NCBI GenBank assembly: GCA_003697085.1
Contig: RFFU01000074.1
Span: 1 to 64,000, forward strand
From: Candidatus Hydrogenedentota bacterium
Lineage (GTDB): Bacteria; UBA8481; J006
Direction of reading: 5' to 3'
Length of the DNA stretch: 64,000 bases
The position numbers and the translations under genes are program-made. Below, piece after piece: positions 8,828 to 17,343 of this stretch. The notes under the pieces are model-generated. The model saw only the letters and a program-made list of their open reading frames with translations. It was not told the DNA's origin and searched no databases. Each line of letters starts with the position of its first letter. The stretch's first letter is position 1.

Positions 8828-10502
8828 TGTGATCCCCCAAATTCTCGAACGAAACCTCTTCCACTTCTCCCGTGTCTCTCTTGCGGATTTCCACGATCCC
8901 GTCTTTCGCACGCCGGCCGATCGTGATGCGATAGGGAATTCCGATCAAGTCCGCGTCCTTGAACCGAACGCCGGCGCGCAAGTCACGGTCGTCCCAGAGT
9001 ACCTCCGCCGCAAGAGATTTCAACGTGTTCTCGACCTTCTCTTCCGCTTCCGGTTCCGCGCCAGGTTTGGCCGGAACGACGATGAGAGAAAAGGGAGCCA
9101 CGGAAAGCGGAAAAAGGATGCCGTCCTTGTCGTGATGTTGTTCTACGATCGTGGCCGCCACGCGCCCACTGCCGATACCATAGCACCCCATGATGAAAGG
9201 GTGCTCCTTTCCCGAAGCGTCCTGATAGCAGGCGTTCATCGCAGCGGAATAGCGCGTACCGAGCTTGAAGATGTTTCCGACCTCGATGCCGCGTACGGCC
9301 TCGAGCTGATGGCCGCATTCCACGCAAGCCAACCCGGCATCCGCCGCGGCGATCTCTGCCACCAAATCCGGCTGAAAGTCGCGCGGGCAGTTGACGTTCT
9401 TCAGGTGAAAGCCTTCCCGGTTGGCTCCGGAAACGAGATTCGGGACTTCGACGACGGAGGGATCCGCGACCACGGTGGCCCCTCGGACTCCAATGGGGGA
9501 GGCGTATCCGGGAACGGCGCCGGAAGCGAGAATCTCCTCAGGATGAGCCGGGCGCAGGTTCGGTTCCTTTAACGCCGCCGCCAGAAGCGTTTCATTCACT
9601 TCGTAATCTCCGCGGAGAATTCCGAAGACGAGACCGGTTTTTTTGCCGTGAAAGAAGACGGCTTTGGCGGTGCGGGATTTCGGAACCCCAAGGAACGCGG
9701 CCACCTCCTCGATGGTTTCACAGTTCGGTGTCGCAACCTCCTCGAGCGGAAGACAGTCCTCCGAGGGCGGCGTTTCTCGTCGAAAACGGGCCACTTGGCG
9801 ATTCGCGGAGTAGTTGCACGATGAACACCGGATGACGGTGTCTTCACCGAAGGGACTGGGAGCAATGAATTCGTGCGCGATCTTCCCGCCCATCATTCCG
9901 GGATCCGATTCGACGACGATCGTCTCCAATCCACATCGTTCGAAGATTCTTTCGTAGGTGTCATACATTCGGCGGTAGTATTCCTCGAGCGAATCCTCGG
10001 AGTCATGGAAGGAGTAAGCATCTTTCATCGTAAATTCCCGGACGCGGATGAGACCGCCGCGCGAGCGTGGCTCGTCCCGGAACTTCGTCTGAATCTGATA
10101 GAGCAGCAGAGGCAATTGGCGATAGGATTTGACGTCTCGACGGACGAGATCCACGATCGTTTCTTCATGCGTCATTGCCAGGCACATATCCCGCCCGCCG
10201 CGGTCTCGAAACCGCAACATCTCGGGCCCGACCGCGTCCCAGCGTCCCGATTCCTTCCAGAGTTCAGCGGGCTGAGTCACGGGAAGGGAGACCTCGAGGC
10301 CTCCCGCACGATTCATCTCCTCGCGCAAAATACCTTCGACGCGCGCCACGAGCCGCTGGCCGAGCGGGAGCAGGGAGTAGATTCCGCTTCCCACCGGCCG
10401 GATGAATCCTCCTCGGACGAGAAGGCGGTGCGAGGGCAACTCGGCCTCCGCCGGATCCTCCCGCAGCGTCGGCAAGAAATAACGGCTTAATCGCTGTATC
10501 AT
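8805..10502 (-). CDS. proS: Prolyl-tRNA synthetase, bacterial type with editing insertion
   Basis: 565 residues, the usual length of bacterial-type ProRS. Class II motif 2 is clear (FRDEPRSRGG...REFTMKDAYSF), as is motif 3 (GIGSGRVAATIVEQHHD). A YbaK-like editing insertion sits between them (about residues 225-390, with VPKSRTAKAVFF). The C-terminal anticodon-binding domain begins near LIVVPAK and contains GVRFKDADLIGIPYRITIG. The ATG at 10502 is fixed by a strong ribosome-binding site, GGAGGAGACGGGG. It leads a transcript that continues into two glycosyltransferases, an unrelated function, so the linkage is probably positional. Confidence 0.97.
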   Translation of the reverse strand: MIQRLSRYFLPTLREDPAEAELPSHRLLVRGGFIRPVGSGIYSLLPLGQRLVARVEGILREEMNRAGGLEVSLPVTQPAELWKESGRWDAVGPEMLRFRDRGGRDMCLAMTHEETIVDLVRRDVKSYRQLPLLLYQIQTKFRDEPRSRGGLIRVREFTMKDAYSFHDSEDSLEEYYRRMYDTYERIFERCGLETIVVESDPGMMGGKIAHEFIAPSPFGEDTVIRCSSCNYSANRQVARFRRETPPSEDCLPLEEVATPNCETIEEVAAFLGVPKSRTAKAVFFHGKKTGLVFGILRGDYEVNETLLAAALKEPNLRPAHPEEILASGAVPGYASPIGVRGATVVADPSVVEVPNLVSGANREGFHLKNVNCPRDFQPDLVAEIAAADAGLACVECGHQLEAVRGIEVGNIFKLGTRYSAAMNACYQDASGKEHPFIMGCYGIGSGRVAATIVEQHHDKDGILFPLSVAPFSLIVVPAKPGAEPEAEEKVENTLKSLAAEVLWDDRDLRAGVRFKDADLIGIPYRITIGRRAKDGIVEIRKRDTGEVEEVSFENLGDHIATLLRD

Positions 10503-10717
10503 CCCCGTCTCCTCCGGAAAAGAATCTTTTCTCCCATCGTGTCCTCCGAACCGATGGGAACCACCTGTCGGATGTGTGGGATAACACTTTGGCAAAAATC
10601 TTTGAGCGTCAAGGGCGGATAACGAAATTTTGGAAACGTGCCGATGAAGAGAGAGCAGAGGGGGGGAGGAAAGGGAATGTTTGCACGAAGAGGGTTTTTC
10701 GTTAGGATAGAAGGGGA

Positions 10718-11692
10718 ATGAGTGGACAATGGAACATCCGAATAACGGATCGGCGCGGGAGGGCCAAGATGATGCCGCTGCCCGCGCTTCCGTTCATCAT
10801 CGGGAGAGATGAGAAACTTCCACTCTCGATCGACGATCCGCAAGCCTCGCGAAAGCATTGCGTCATCAAGGAAGGGGGCGAGGATGTTCTCAAGATCGAG
10901 GACCTCCGATCCACGAACGGGACATTCCTCAACGGCAGGAAGATCACGAAGGCGGACATCACGGACGGAGACCGGGTCAAGATCGGCGAAACAATCGTTG
11001 AATTTTCAAAGGCCTCGGAGGTGTCGGTCCATGACGACACGGGGCAGCGGCGGTTGGCGATTCTCAAATCTTTTTCCGTTCCAAAGAAGGCGGCCGGTGC
11101 CGCTGCGGAAGTCTCGCACGACGACAAAGCGGCGGTATTGGAGAGGATCGGCGGAGAAGGGAAGGGCGTCTCCAGCGTCAACCAACAACGCTTGACGCTG
11201 GTCGCCGATATCGCGCGGTTCTTGACGGAGGATCTCGACCGGGACACCATCCTCCAGAGGATCCTCGATGGTTTGTTGAAGGTTTATCCGATCGATCGAG
11301 TCGCGGTTCTTTTGAAGAAGGATGAGATGGGAACCTTGGAACCGGTGCTCTCCCGGCATAAGGAGTCCTTGGCGAAGAGTCTGGTCATTTCGCGTACGAT
11401 CTGCCAACATGTGTACGGAACGGGCCAGGCGATCGTGACCGAGGATGCCGTCGTCGATCCACGCTTTTCCTCCGGTGATTCGATCATCGAACATCGAATC
11501 GGCTCGGTCGTTGCCGCTCCGATCACGGCGCGCGGCGAACTCAAGGGGGTTCTTTACGCTTCGACATCCGAAAGCGCCGCGCATTTCACGGAACAGGACC
11601 TCGGTTTCCTCGCGCTCATCGGAAACCTCGTCGCCCTCACGATCCTTCTCGACGAGGTCAATCTGGATCCGGACAGGACGATCATAGAATGA
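10718..11692 (+). CDS. FHA-GAF domain signalling protein
   Basis: 324 residues. Residues 1-105 form a forkhead-associated domain with its hallmark GR (FIIGRDEKLPLSI), SRKHC-type motif (ASRKHCVIKEGG) and N-G (STNGTFLNGRKI), which binds phosphothreonine peptides. Residues about 150-320 form a GAF domain (RILDGLLKVYPIDRVAVLLK ... VVAAPITARGELKGVLYAST). No catalytic output domain follows. It stands 46 bases before a Ser/Thr kinase and is the likely phospho-dependent partner of that kinase. A TAGGAT box (10703-10708) lies close to the ATG, so the leader may be very short, although AGGATAGAAGGGG could also serve as a ribosome-binding site. Confidence 0.88.
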   Translation: MSGQWNIRITDRRGRAKMMPLPALPFIIGRDEKLPLSIDDPQASRKHCVIKEGGEDVLKIEDLRSTNGTFLNGRKITKADITDGDRVKIGETIVEFSKASEVSVHDDTGQRRLAILKSFSVPKKAAGAAAEVSHDDKAAVLERIGGEGKGVSSVNQQRLTLVADIARFLTEDLDRDTILQRILDGLLKVYPIDRVAVLLKKDEMGTLEPVLSRHKESLAKSLVISRTICQHVYGTGQAIVTEDAVVDPRFSSGDSIIEHRIGSVVAAPITARGELKGVLYASTSESAAHFTEQDLGFLALIGNLVALTILLDEVNLDPDRTIIE

Positions 11693-11738
11693 TCCCGCGA
11701 TACCGCAGCGACGCGCGGAGATAGGGAGAGATTCGGTT

Positions 11739-12776
11739 TTGTTTAATCTCGGGGATAAGATTCGGTATCCTCTGGAATTCACGATCGTGGAGAAGATCGC
11801 CGAAGGGGGGATGGGCGAGGTTTACGAGGCGATTATTCACGGGCCGGAGGGATTCGAGAAACGAGCGGCCTTGAAGTTCGTTCGCTCTGGTCTCATCCGC
11901 TCGGACGAGTCGGAAATGACCTCCGAGGAGCGAACGGTCCTCCAATCGGAATTTCTGCTTCGGCTCGTCAACGAGGCGAAACTTGTCAGCAATCTCATTC
12001 ATACCCACATCGTCCAGATCTATTTTTTGGGCACTCTGGAACGGACAGGGGATTTTCCGGAGGGGTTCATTGCGATGGAATACGTGAATGGAGTGAATCT
12101 GCGCAGTTTCCTCGACCGTCACCTGTTCGACAATATTTTTGTCCCGTTGGATTTGGGAATTTATATTGCATCGCGCGTGGCGCGCGCGCTGGAATACGCG
12201 CACACTCGACGAGACAAGGAGAACCAGCCGTTGGGAATCGTTCATCGCGACGTTTCTCCGACGAACATTCTTCTTTCGACCGAGGGCGTGGTGAAATTGA
12301 GCGATTTCGGAATCGCTCGCGCGCTCTTCTTCCGAACGACGCCCCACGAATATATGGTCGGGAAGAGACGGTATATGGCTCCCGAGCAGCACGATAACGT
12401 CGAGGTCGATTTTCGAGCCGACATCTTCAGTCTCGGCCTTGTTCTCTATGAGATCCTGACGAACCGCCTTCCGGTGCGAGAAGACGGAAAAACGGTTCCC
12501 CCGTCCCATTTTCGCAAGGAGACTCCCCCGGAGGTGGATCGAATCGTCCTCCGGGCAATCGCAACGGAAAAGGATCAGCGTTACGGGGATACCGGAGCAT
12601 TTGCTTCCGACCTTGAACACGCCATCTATGACAAAGGCTATGGACCGACCTTCGTTACTTTGGCGAAATATCTCCACAAGGTCTTTCCTCAGATCGAGGA
12701 CGAGGCTCCGAGAGTGGGAGGGGAGGAGAAGACCGTCGTCTTTCGGACCGACGGAACGCGTTTTTTGGATACGTGA
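11739..12776 (+). CDS. Hanks-type Ser/Thr protein kinase, soluble
   Basis: 345 residues forming one kinase domain: glycine loop IAEGGMGEVYEA (20-31), catalytic Lys46 in AALKFVR, catalytic loop HRDVSPTNILLS (about 168-179), SDFGIARAL and MAPEQHDNVEVDFRADIFSL. The HRDVSPxNIL variant is common in myxobacterial and related kinases. No membrane segment or extracellular sensor is present, so the input is probably intracellular. The start is TTG 11739 with GGGAGAG eight bases upstream. Its stop overlaps the next gene, a phosphatase (GTGA), which forms a kinase/phosphatase pair, although the phosphatase is of the tyrosine type. Confidence 0.92.
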   Translation: MFNLGDKIRYPLEFTIVEKIAEGGMGEVYEAIIHGPEGFEKRAALKFVRSGLIRSDESEMTSEERTVLQSEFLLRLVNEAKLVSNLIHTHIVQIYFLGTLERTGDFPEGFIAMEYVNGVNLRSFLDRHLFDNIFVPLDLGIYIASRVARALEYAHTRRDKENQPLGIVHRDVSPTNILLSTEGVVKLSDFGIARALFFRTTPHEYMVGKRRYMAPEQHDNVEVDFRADIFSLGLVLYEILTNRLPVREDGKTVPPSHFRKETPPEVDRIVLRAIATEKDQRYGDTGAFASDLEHAIYDKGYGPTFVTLAKYLHKVFPQIEDEAPRVGGEEKTVVFRTDGTRFLDT

Positions 12777-13258
12777 GAAAAAAAGTGCCTTCGATTCTCT
12801 TCGTCTGTCTCGGAAATATCTGCCGTTCCCCCGTGGCCGAGGCTGTGATGAAGAAGTTCTATCCTTTCGCGGCAAGAAGGATCGGTTCGGCGGGAACGAG
12901 CGCCTATCACGTCGGGGAAGGGGCCGATGGCCGGATGCTTCAGGCTGCGCGTGCGAAAGGCTACGATCTGAGCCGTCATCGGGCCCGCCAGGTGAAGGAA
13001 GCCGACTTCGCAAAGTACGATCTGTTGCTCGCGATGGATTATGACAATTTCCTCGAACTGAAGACCCTGGCGCGCGACAGCCGTCTCGATGTCACGGCGG
13101 AGATAGAGACGTTTCTCGAGAACGGCAATGTTCCCGATCCGTATTACGGGGGGCCGAGCGGGTTCGTGCGCGTGATCGAGATCATCGAACGGGGCTGTCG
13201 CCGTTGGGGACGCCGACTCGGGTGGGACGATGAAGAACGAAGAATGCGAAAGGATTGA
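12773..13258 (+). CDS. Low-molecular-weight protein-tyrosine phosphatase family
   Basis: 161 residues. The P-loop C12-LGNIC-R18-S matches C(X)5R(S/T) of this family, and the general acid is Asp122 in VPDPYYGGP. Family members dephosphorylate phosphotyrosine, arginine-phosphate or, in some bacteria, sugar-phosphate adducts. The GTG start overlaps the kinase stop, and its 3' end overlaps the fructosamine-kinase homologue by 29 bases. That second link matters: LMW-PTP homologues next to fructosamine-kinase homologues have been implicated in making or removing protein-bound ribulosamine phosphates. A role in protein deglycation is therefore as plausible as kinase antagonism. Confidence 0.92.
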   Translation: MRKKVPSILFVCLGNICRSPVAEAVMKKFYPFAARRIGSAGTSAYHVGEGADGRMLQAARAKGYDLSRHRARQVKEADFAKYDLLLAMDYDNFLELKTLARDSRLDVTAEIETFLENGNVPDPYYGGPSGFVRVIEIIERGCRRWGRRLGWDDEERRMRKD

Positions 13259-14072
13259 ACGACTGACGAAAGATCGGATCGTCTCGATAAGTCCGCTGGG
13301 GGGAGGCGACATCTGTCGCGTTTACAGGCTGAATTTCGAAAGACGGGGTTCGGCGGTCGTCAAGATTTCCGATACGGGCGGGCTCGATGCGGAGGCGGAC
13401 GGTCTGAAGGAACTTCGCCGCCCCGGCGTGATCGATGTTCCGGAGGTATGGGCGTCGGAGAAAGATATTCTTGTGATGGAGGAGATACCGCGGGCTTCGG
13501 AACGCGCGGGATTCTTCGAGGAATTTGGTCGTCGTTTGGCCGCGTTGCATGAGGTAAAGAGTGAGAGGTTCGGTTACCGGAGAGACAACAGAATCGGTCA
13601 TCTTCCGCAGAGGAATACGTCGGAATCTTCCGCGGCGGAATTCTTCCGAAAACACCGGCTCGGATTCCTGGTGGAATATGGTCGGAAGCGCCGAAGGGTG
13701 AGCGGGGAGCTTTTTGCGGCGGTCCAGAAGGTCTGTGATCGACTCGAAGATTGGTTCGCGCCGATCCAGGAGCCGCCGGCTCTTCTCCACGGAGATCTCT
13801 GGTCGGGGAATTTTCTTTCCGGGCCGCGGGGACCGGTTCTGATCGATCCGGCCGTGTATTACGGCCCCCGGGAGGCGGACCTGGCGATGACGCGATTGTT
13901 CGGCGGGTTTCCTCGGCGGTTTTATGATGCCTACGAAGAGGCCGCGCCGCTGCCGGAAGGTTGGTCCGAACGCGTCGATCTCTTCAATCTTTATCATCTG
14001 CTTACCCATACGATCATGTTCGGCGGGGGATACGAACGGCAGGCGCTTGCTGCGGCAAAACGCTATATCTGA
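13230..14072 (+). CDS. Fructosamine/ketosamine-3-kinase family protein
   Basis: 280 residues with the protein-kinase-like fold of this family: SPLGGGDICRVYRLNF nucleotide loop, Lys45 in AVVKISD, MEEIP hinge, HGDLWSGNFLSGPRG catalytic loop (about 188) and LIDPAVYYGPREADLAMTRL metal-binding segment. HGDLWSGN and DPAxYYGxREADLAM are diagnostic. Bacterial members phosphorylate ribulosamines or erythrulosamines on proteins at O-3, which destabilises the adduct and repairs the protein. It overlaps the LMW phosphatase gene by 29 bases, so the two are coupled. Family assignment is firm; substrate is inferred. Confidence 0.93.
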   Translation: MKNEECERIERLTKDRIVSISPLGGGDICRVYRLNFERRGSAVVKISDTGGLDAEADGLKELRRPGVIDVPEVWASEKDILVMEEIPRASERAGFFEEFGRRLAALHEVKSERFGYRRDNRIGHLPQRNTSESSAAEFFRKHRLGFLVEYGRKRRRVSGELFAAVQKVCDRLEDWFAPIQEPPALLHGDLWSGNFLSGPRGPVLIDPAVYYGPREADLAMTRLFGGFPRRFYDAYEEAAPLPEGWSERVDLFNLYHLLTHTIMFGGGYERQALAAAKRYI

Positions 14073-14082
14073 GCCGGGATCG

Positions 14083-14109
14083 GTCGCAGTATCCACGGGA
14101 ATATGCGAC
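14083..14109. terminator. Hairpin between convergent genes
   Basis: GTCGCAGTAT and ATATGCGAC form a 9-bp stem with one bulge and an 8-base loop, 11 bases after the kinase-family stop. No T-run follows directly (a T7 run lies about 20 bases later), so termination is only possible. Confidence 0.35.
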
Positions 14110-14195
14110 GTGCCGAGGGGGAAGAGCAAACATTTTTTTGCGGAAGGTTTTTTCAGAGGTGATATACCTTTGTTGAGTTTTACGATACCATCGCT

Positions 14196-14996
14196 CTAAA
14201 GGTAACGCGCAAGTGTTTCCGCCAAAAAGGAAGGTCTCCCGAAGGGCTCGGCGCAAAGGAATTCGATTTCCGGTTCCTCCTTGCGCATCTCTTCCACCTC
14301 CGCGCGCACCTTTCCGGCGAGGGCGCCGGGGAAGAGGAGAAAGGGAACGGCGATGACGCGTTGGGGAGAGAAGGAAGCCGCCGTTCGAAGAGCCTCGCGC
14401 GTGCGGGGAAACGCCACGTCGATGAATCCCACCTCGACCCTGACAAAACCCGCTCTTTCGGAAAATTCCTTCGCAACTCGTCGAACCTGCGCATTGGCTT
14501 TTTTGTGCCGGGAACCGGCCCCCAAAAAGACGAGCACCGTGTTCTTTCGGGAACTCCGCCGTGTTTTTTTGTTCTTTGATTTTTCTTCCGCTTCCCGGAC
14601 GCGTTGTTCGAGGAGGTCAAAGAAGAATTTCCGCACGCCGATGTGAGGTGTGATTGTAACCTCGAGATCCGGATATCGCCGGGTCGCCGCGGAAACAAAT
14701 TCAGGGATGTCCTCCAGGACGTGTTTCGCCGCGGTCAAGAGCAACGGGAGAAGGACGACCCTTTTCCTCCCTGATTCCGCGAGAGAGACAAGCGCCTCGG
14801 TTACGCCGGGAGGCTCCAGCTCGATGAACGCCGTCTCGACCGGTTTCTCGATGAGACCTTGGAGAACACGGGACACCTCCCGAACCCCCTCGTTGGCGGC
14901 TGGGTGTCGGGAACCGTGGGCTACGAGAAGAAAAACATCCGGATGCCGAGAAACCGAATCGGGCGCGGCGGAGGCCTCATCGTGTTCGCCACGCAC
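14196..14996 (-). CDS. cbiX: CbiX-type sirohydrochlorin chelatase, two-domain
   Basis: 266 residues made of two related CbiX halves. The first (LLVAHGSRHPAANEGVREV ... VVLLPLLLTAAKHVLEDIPE) keeps the AHGSR histidine. The second (VFLGAGSRHKKANAQVRRV ... VIAVPFLLFPGALAGKVRAE) has GAGSR, so the equivalent histidine is lost. CbiX inserts cobalt (or iron or nickel, depending on the lineage) into sirohydrochlorin. It follows a precorrin-2 dehydrogenase homologue by four bases, so iron insertion for siroheme is likely here. The start is GTG 14996; the first 20 residues are weakly conserved and the true start could lie a little downstream. Confidence 0.85.
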   Translation of the reverse strand: MRGEHDEASAAPDSVSRHPDVFLLVAHGSRHPAANEGVREVSRVLQGLIEKPVETAFIELEPPGVTEALVSLAESGRKRVVLLPLLLTAAKHVLEDIPEFVSAATRRYPDLEVTITPHIGVRKFFFDLLEQRVREAEEKSKNKKTRRSSRKNTVLVFLGAGSRHKKANAQVRRVAKEFSERAGFVRVEVGFIDVAFPRTREALRTAASFSPQRVIAVPFLLFPGALAGKVRAEVEEMRKEEPEIEFLCAEPFGRPSFLAETLARYL

Positions 14997-15000
14997 GGGT

Positions 15001-15642
15001 TCAGGCGTCCGACCATGAATCAGAGGTTTTATTTTTCAAATGCTCGTCGAGGAGGAGAAGAAGACGGTCGTCCGCCGTTTCGCGCTCTTCCCAGACCAAG
15101 TCCGCCAACGTCTCAAGCAACGCCCGACGCTCGTCTTTCGAAAGTCGACTTTCCGAAAGAACCGACCGGATCTCCGCGAGTCTTCCCATCGCGGCGCTCA
15201 AGGCCGGCGAAAGAGTGTTGTCCAGGCCTCGACGAAAACGCCGCGCAATCGCGGGACAGGCTCCGCTGGTCGAAACGGAGAGCATCAGGGGCCCTCGCGC
15301 GACGGTTGCGGTGAAGAGAAAAGTACTCCGCTTCGGGTCATCGACGATGTTGACGGGAATACCCCGCTTCCGGGCTTCCTCGCCCACGAAGGCGTTGACT
15401 TCTCGTGAGTCGGTGGCCGCGACGGCGAGGAAGTGTCCGTCGAGATCGGAAGCGCGGAACTCCCTCCGTGAAAACTGGATTTCACCTCTCGGAAGAACGG
15501 CTCGAATTTCGGGAGCGATGACCCGAATTCGTGCTCCGTGCTCCATAAGGACCGCGATCTTTCGAGCCGCGACGCGCCCGGCTCCGACGACCAGAACAGG
15601 GAGAGTGGAGACGCGAAACTGGAGGATGAGAGGGCGAGTCAT
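15001..15642 (-). CDS. sirC: Precorrin-2 dehydrogenase (siroheme synthase N-terminal type)
   Basis: 213 residues, the size of SirC/YlnF/Met8-type enzymes. NAD-binding Rossmann start VLVVGAGRVAARKIAVLMEH, IRVIAPEI, the conserved GIPVNIVDDPKRSTFLFTAT and SVSTSGACPAIARRFRRGLD are diagnostic. It oxidises precorrin-2 to sirohydrochlorin. There is no methyltransferase (CysG C-terminal) domain, so uroporphyrinogen-III methylation must be encoded elsewhere. The neighbouring CbiX homologue supplies the metal-insertion step. Confidence 0.92.
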   Translation of the reverse strand: MTRPLILQFRVSTLPVLVVGAGRVAARKIAVLMEHGARIRVIAPEIRAVLPRGEIQFSRREFRASDLDGHFLAVAATDSREVNAFVGEEARKRGIPVNIVDDPKRSTFLFTATVARGPLMLSVSTSGACPAIARRFRRGLDNTLSPALSAAMGRLAEIRSVLSESRLSKDERRALLETLADLVWEERETADDRLLLLLDEHLKNKTSDSWSDA

Positions 15643-15646
15643 CGAG

Positions 15647-16369
15647 CTACCAGAGATGAGTGATGCGGCCGTCGGAGGAAAAAATCTGTCCCGTGACCGT
15701 TTTGGTTTCGATGATCGCCACCAGAACGCGGACCGTATCGAGAATCGACCCGGGACAATGCATCAGATGCTCGCTTCGGGCGCGTTCGCGGGCCCGCGGG
15801 TCCGATAGCCCCATGTCGGTGTCCATATAAGGCGGCAGGAGAAGATTGATGCGTGCCCGCCCGGCCCATTCGCGGGCAACGGAGCGCACGAGGCCGACGA
15901 GGGCCGCCTTGGCCGCGGCATAGGCCGCTGCTCCAACGGCTCCACAAATCCCCGCGCGGGATCCGATGACGACGACCTGCCCTCCGCTTTCGAAGAGGGA
16001 GGCCTCGACGGCCTGCAATCCGTAAAAAATTCCCGTGACGTTTGTGTTCCAGACCGTGTTCCAATCCTCGAGTGTCGTTGTGGGCGTCAAGCGCCTTGCC
16101 ACGATGCCGGCATTGGCGATGAAGAGGTCGAGCCGTCCGAAACGTTTTCGTAATTCCGCTACCGCCGTCTCCGCCGTTGCCTTCTCTTGGACGTCTCCCG
16201 GCAGAGGGAGACTGTCGGCAAGGTTTGGAGGAGCGGTAGTGCGGTATCCGAGGCCAAGAGCATAACGGCCTTCGAGAGAGCGTGCAATCGCCAAGCCCAA
16301 ACCCCGAGAGGCTCCGGTGATGTAGGCCACGGGAAGCGCCGGCCTGTGCTCTCCAGGACAGCGCATCAT
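15647..16369 (-). CDS. Short-chain dehydrogenase/reductase, FabG-like
   Basis: 240 residues of the classical SDR family: AYITGASRGLGLAIARSLEG (TGxxxGxG cofactor loop), NAG in LDLFIANAGIV, catalytic Ser in VVIGSRAG, Tyr/Lys in YAAAKAALVGL, and a SSDGRITHLW tail like FabG. The N-terminus is slightly extended (MMRCPGEHRPALPV). It lies between an aminotransferase and sirC with gaps of 0 and 4 bases, so it is cotranscribed. FabG-like enzymes reduce 3-oxoacyl chains, but the substrate here cannot be told. Two adjacent ATG codons (16369, 16366) are possible starts. Confidence 0.85.
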   Translation of the reverse strand: MMRCPGEHRPALPVAYITGASRGLGLAIARSLEGRYALGLGYRTTAPPNLADSLPLPGDVQEKATAETAVAELRKRFGRLDLFIANAGIVARRLTPTTTLEDWNTVWNTNVTGIFYGLQAVEASLFESGGQVVVIGSRAGICGAVGAAAYAAAKAALVGLVRSVAREWAGRARINLLLPPYMDTDMGLSDPRARERARSEHLMHCPGSILDTVRVLVAIIETKTVTGQIFSSDGRITHLW

Positions 16370-17296
16370 TCAATTTCCCGCGCCGGTTTCCACGGCCACG
16401 AGCCGGTCGAAGTCGGCCTGGAGAGCCGTGATAAGCGGATGGCGGTGCGGATAGGATCGGCCATCCCATTCCCTTACCCCGATCGGCCCCATTCCGGTGG
16501 AAGCCAGAAAAATGGCGTCCGCGCAGCGTGCTTCTTCCAAAGAGAGACGATGGACGCGAACAGGGCGGAGTTCCTCGATGACTTCCGCCGTGATACTTTT
16601 CAGAACAGCCGCTTCGGGGCGGATGAATTCTTGACCGAAAAGAAAGAATACCGCGGAAGCGGTGCCCTCGGCCACGAATCCTCCGGCATCGAGAAGAAGG
16701 GCTTCGTCGGCATAAGCCTCGAGGCGGGCCAGCGCCATCGCACCCAGAGAGATTGTTTTGACGACCGAGGTGAAGGGAAGCGGTCGCGGAATCGAAGAGG
16801 TCTCCAGTGTCATTCCCCTTTTCCTCCGTTGAGGAATATCCGGAGGTCTTCTCAAAGTTGCGTAAACGGTGCGAGGAGCCGCCGGATTCCAGGAGTAGCC
16901 CGTCCCACCGGCTCCTCGAGAAATCGTGATCCGCATTACGGCCTCCGCGATTTTATTCCTGACGCGCAGCTCATCGAAAATGTGGGGAATCCTTTCCGGA
17001 ATCTCGGAAGCGGGTATTCTCAATTCCTCGAGGCCACTTTCCAGGCGGGCGCGGTGTTGCGGCCACCGGAAGAGCCGGCCGTTGTAAGATCGGATCGTCT
17101 CGAAAAGTCCGTCACCGAGAAGAAATCCTCGATCTTCCGGGGAAATACGGGCCTCTTCGAGAGCAAGGAAATCACCATTGAGATAAACGAATTTTTCGGG
17201 AGGGGTTCCGCGTTTCGGGGAGGGGGGATCGCCCCGGAGAACCTCTTTTTTCGGTGAGGCCGTCGGGGGGGGATTTTTCGGTCGGTTTTCAAACAC
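16370..17296 (-). CDS. Class IV aminotransferase (BCAT / D-Ala transaminase / PabC family)
   Basis: 308 residues. The fold-type IV PLP pattern is clear: FVYLNGDFLALEEARISPED, RGFLLGDGLFETIRSYNGRL, FRWPQHRARLESGLEEL, PLP lysine in SVVKTISLGAMALARLEA, EALLLDAGGFVAEGTASAVF and FLASTGMGPIGV. It could be a branched-chain or D-amino-acid transaminase or a 4-amino-4-deoxychorismate lyase; sequence by eye does not decide. The first 35 residues are proline-rich and unlike the family, and the GTG at 17296 has no good ribosome-binding site, so the true start may be nearer FVYLNG. Confidence 0.82.
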   Translation of the reverse strand: MFENRPKNPPPTASPKKEVLRGDPPSPKRGTPPEKFVYLNGDFLALEEARISPEDRGFLLGDGLFETIRSYNGRLFRWPQHRARLESGLEELRIPASEIPERIPHIFDELRVRNKIAEAVMRITISRGAGGTGYSWNPAAPRTVYATLRRPPDIPQRRKRGMTLETSSIPRPLPFTSVVKTISLGAMALARLEAYADEALLLDAGGFVAEGTASAVFFLFGQEFIRPEAAVLKSITAEVIEELRPVRVHRLSLEEARCADAIFLASTGMGPIGVREWDGRSYPHRHPLITALQADFDRLVAVETGAGN

Positions 17297-17343
17297 GAGA
17301 GGATCGGGTCACGGAGCGACCGGAGGCTCCGATCACGCGCGGG

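Noticed and set aside
10581-10612. Promoter for proS on the minus strand (TTGACG with TGTTAT)
   Set aside because: The spacer would be 20 bases, too long for a confident call.
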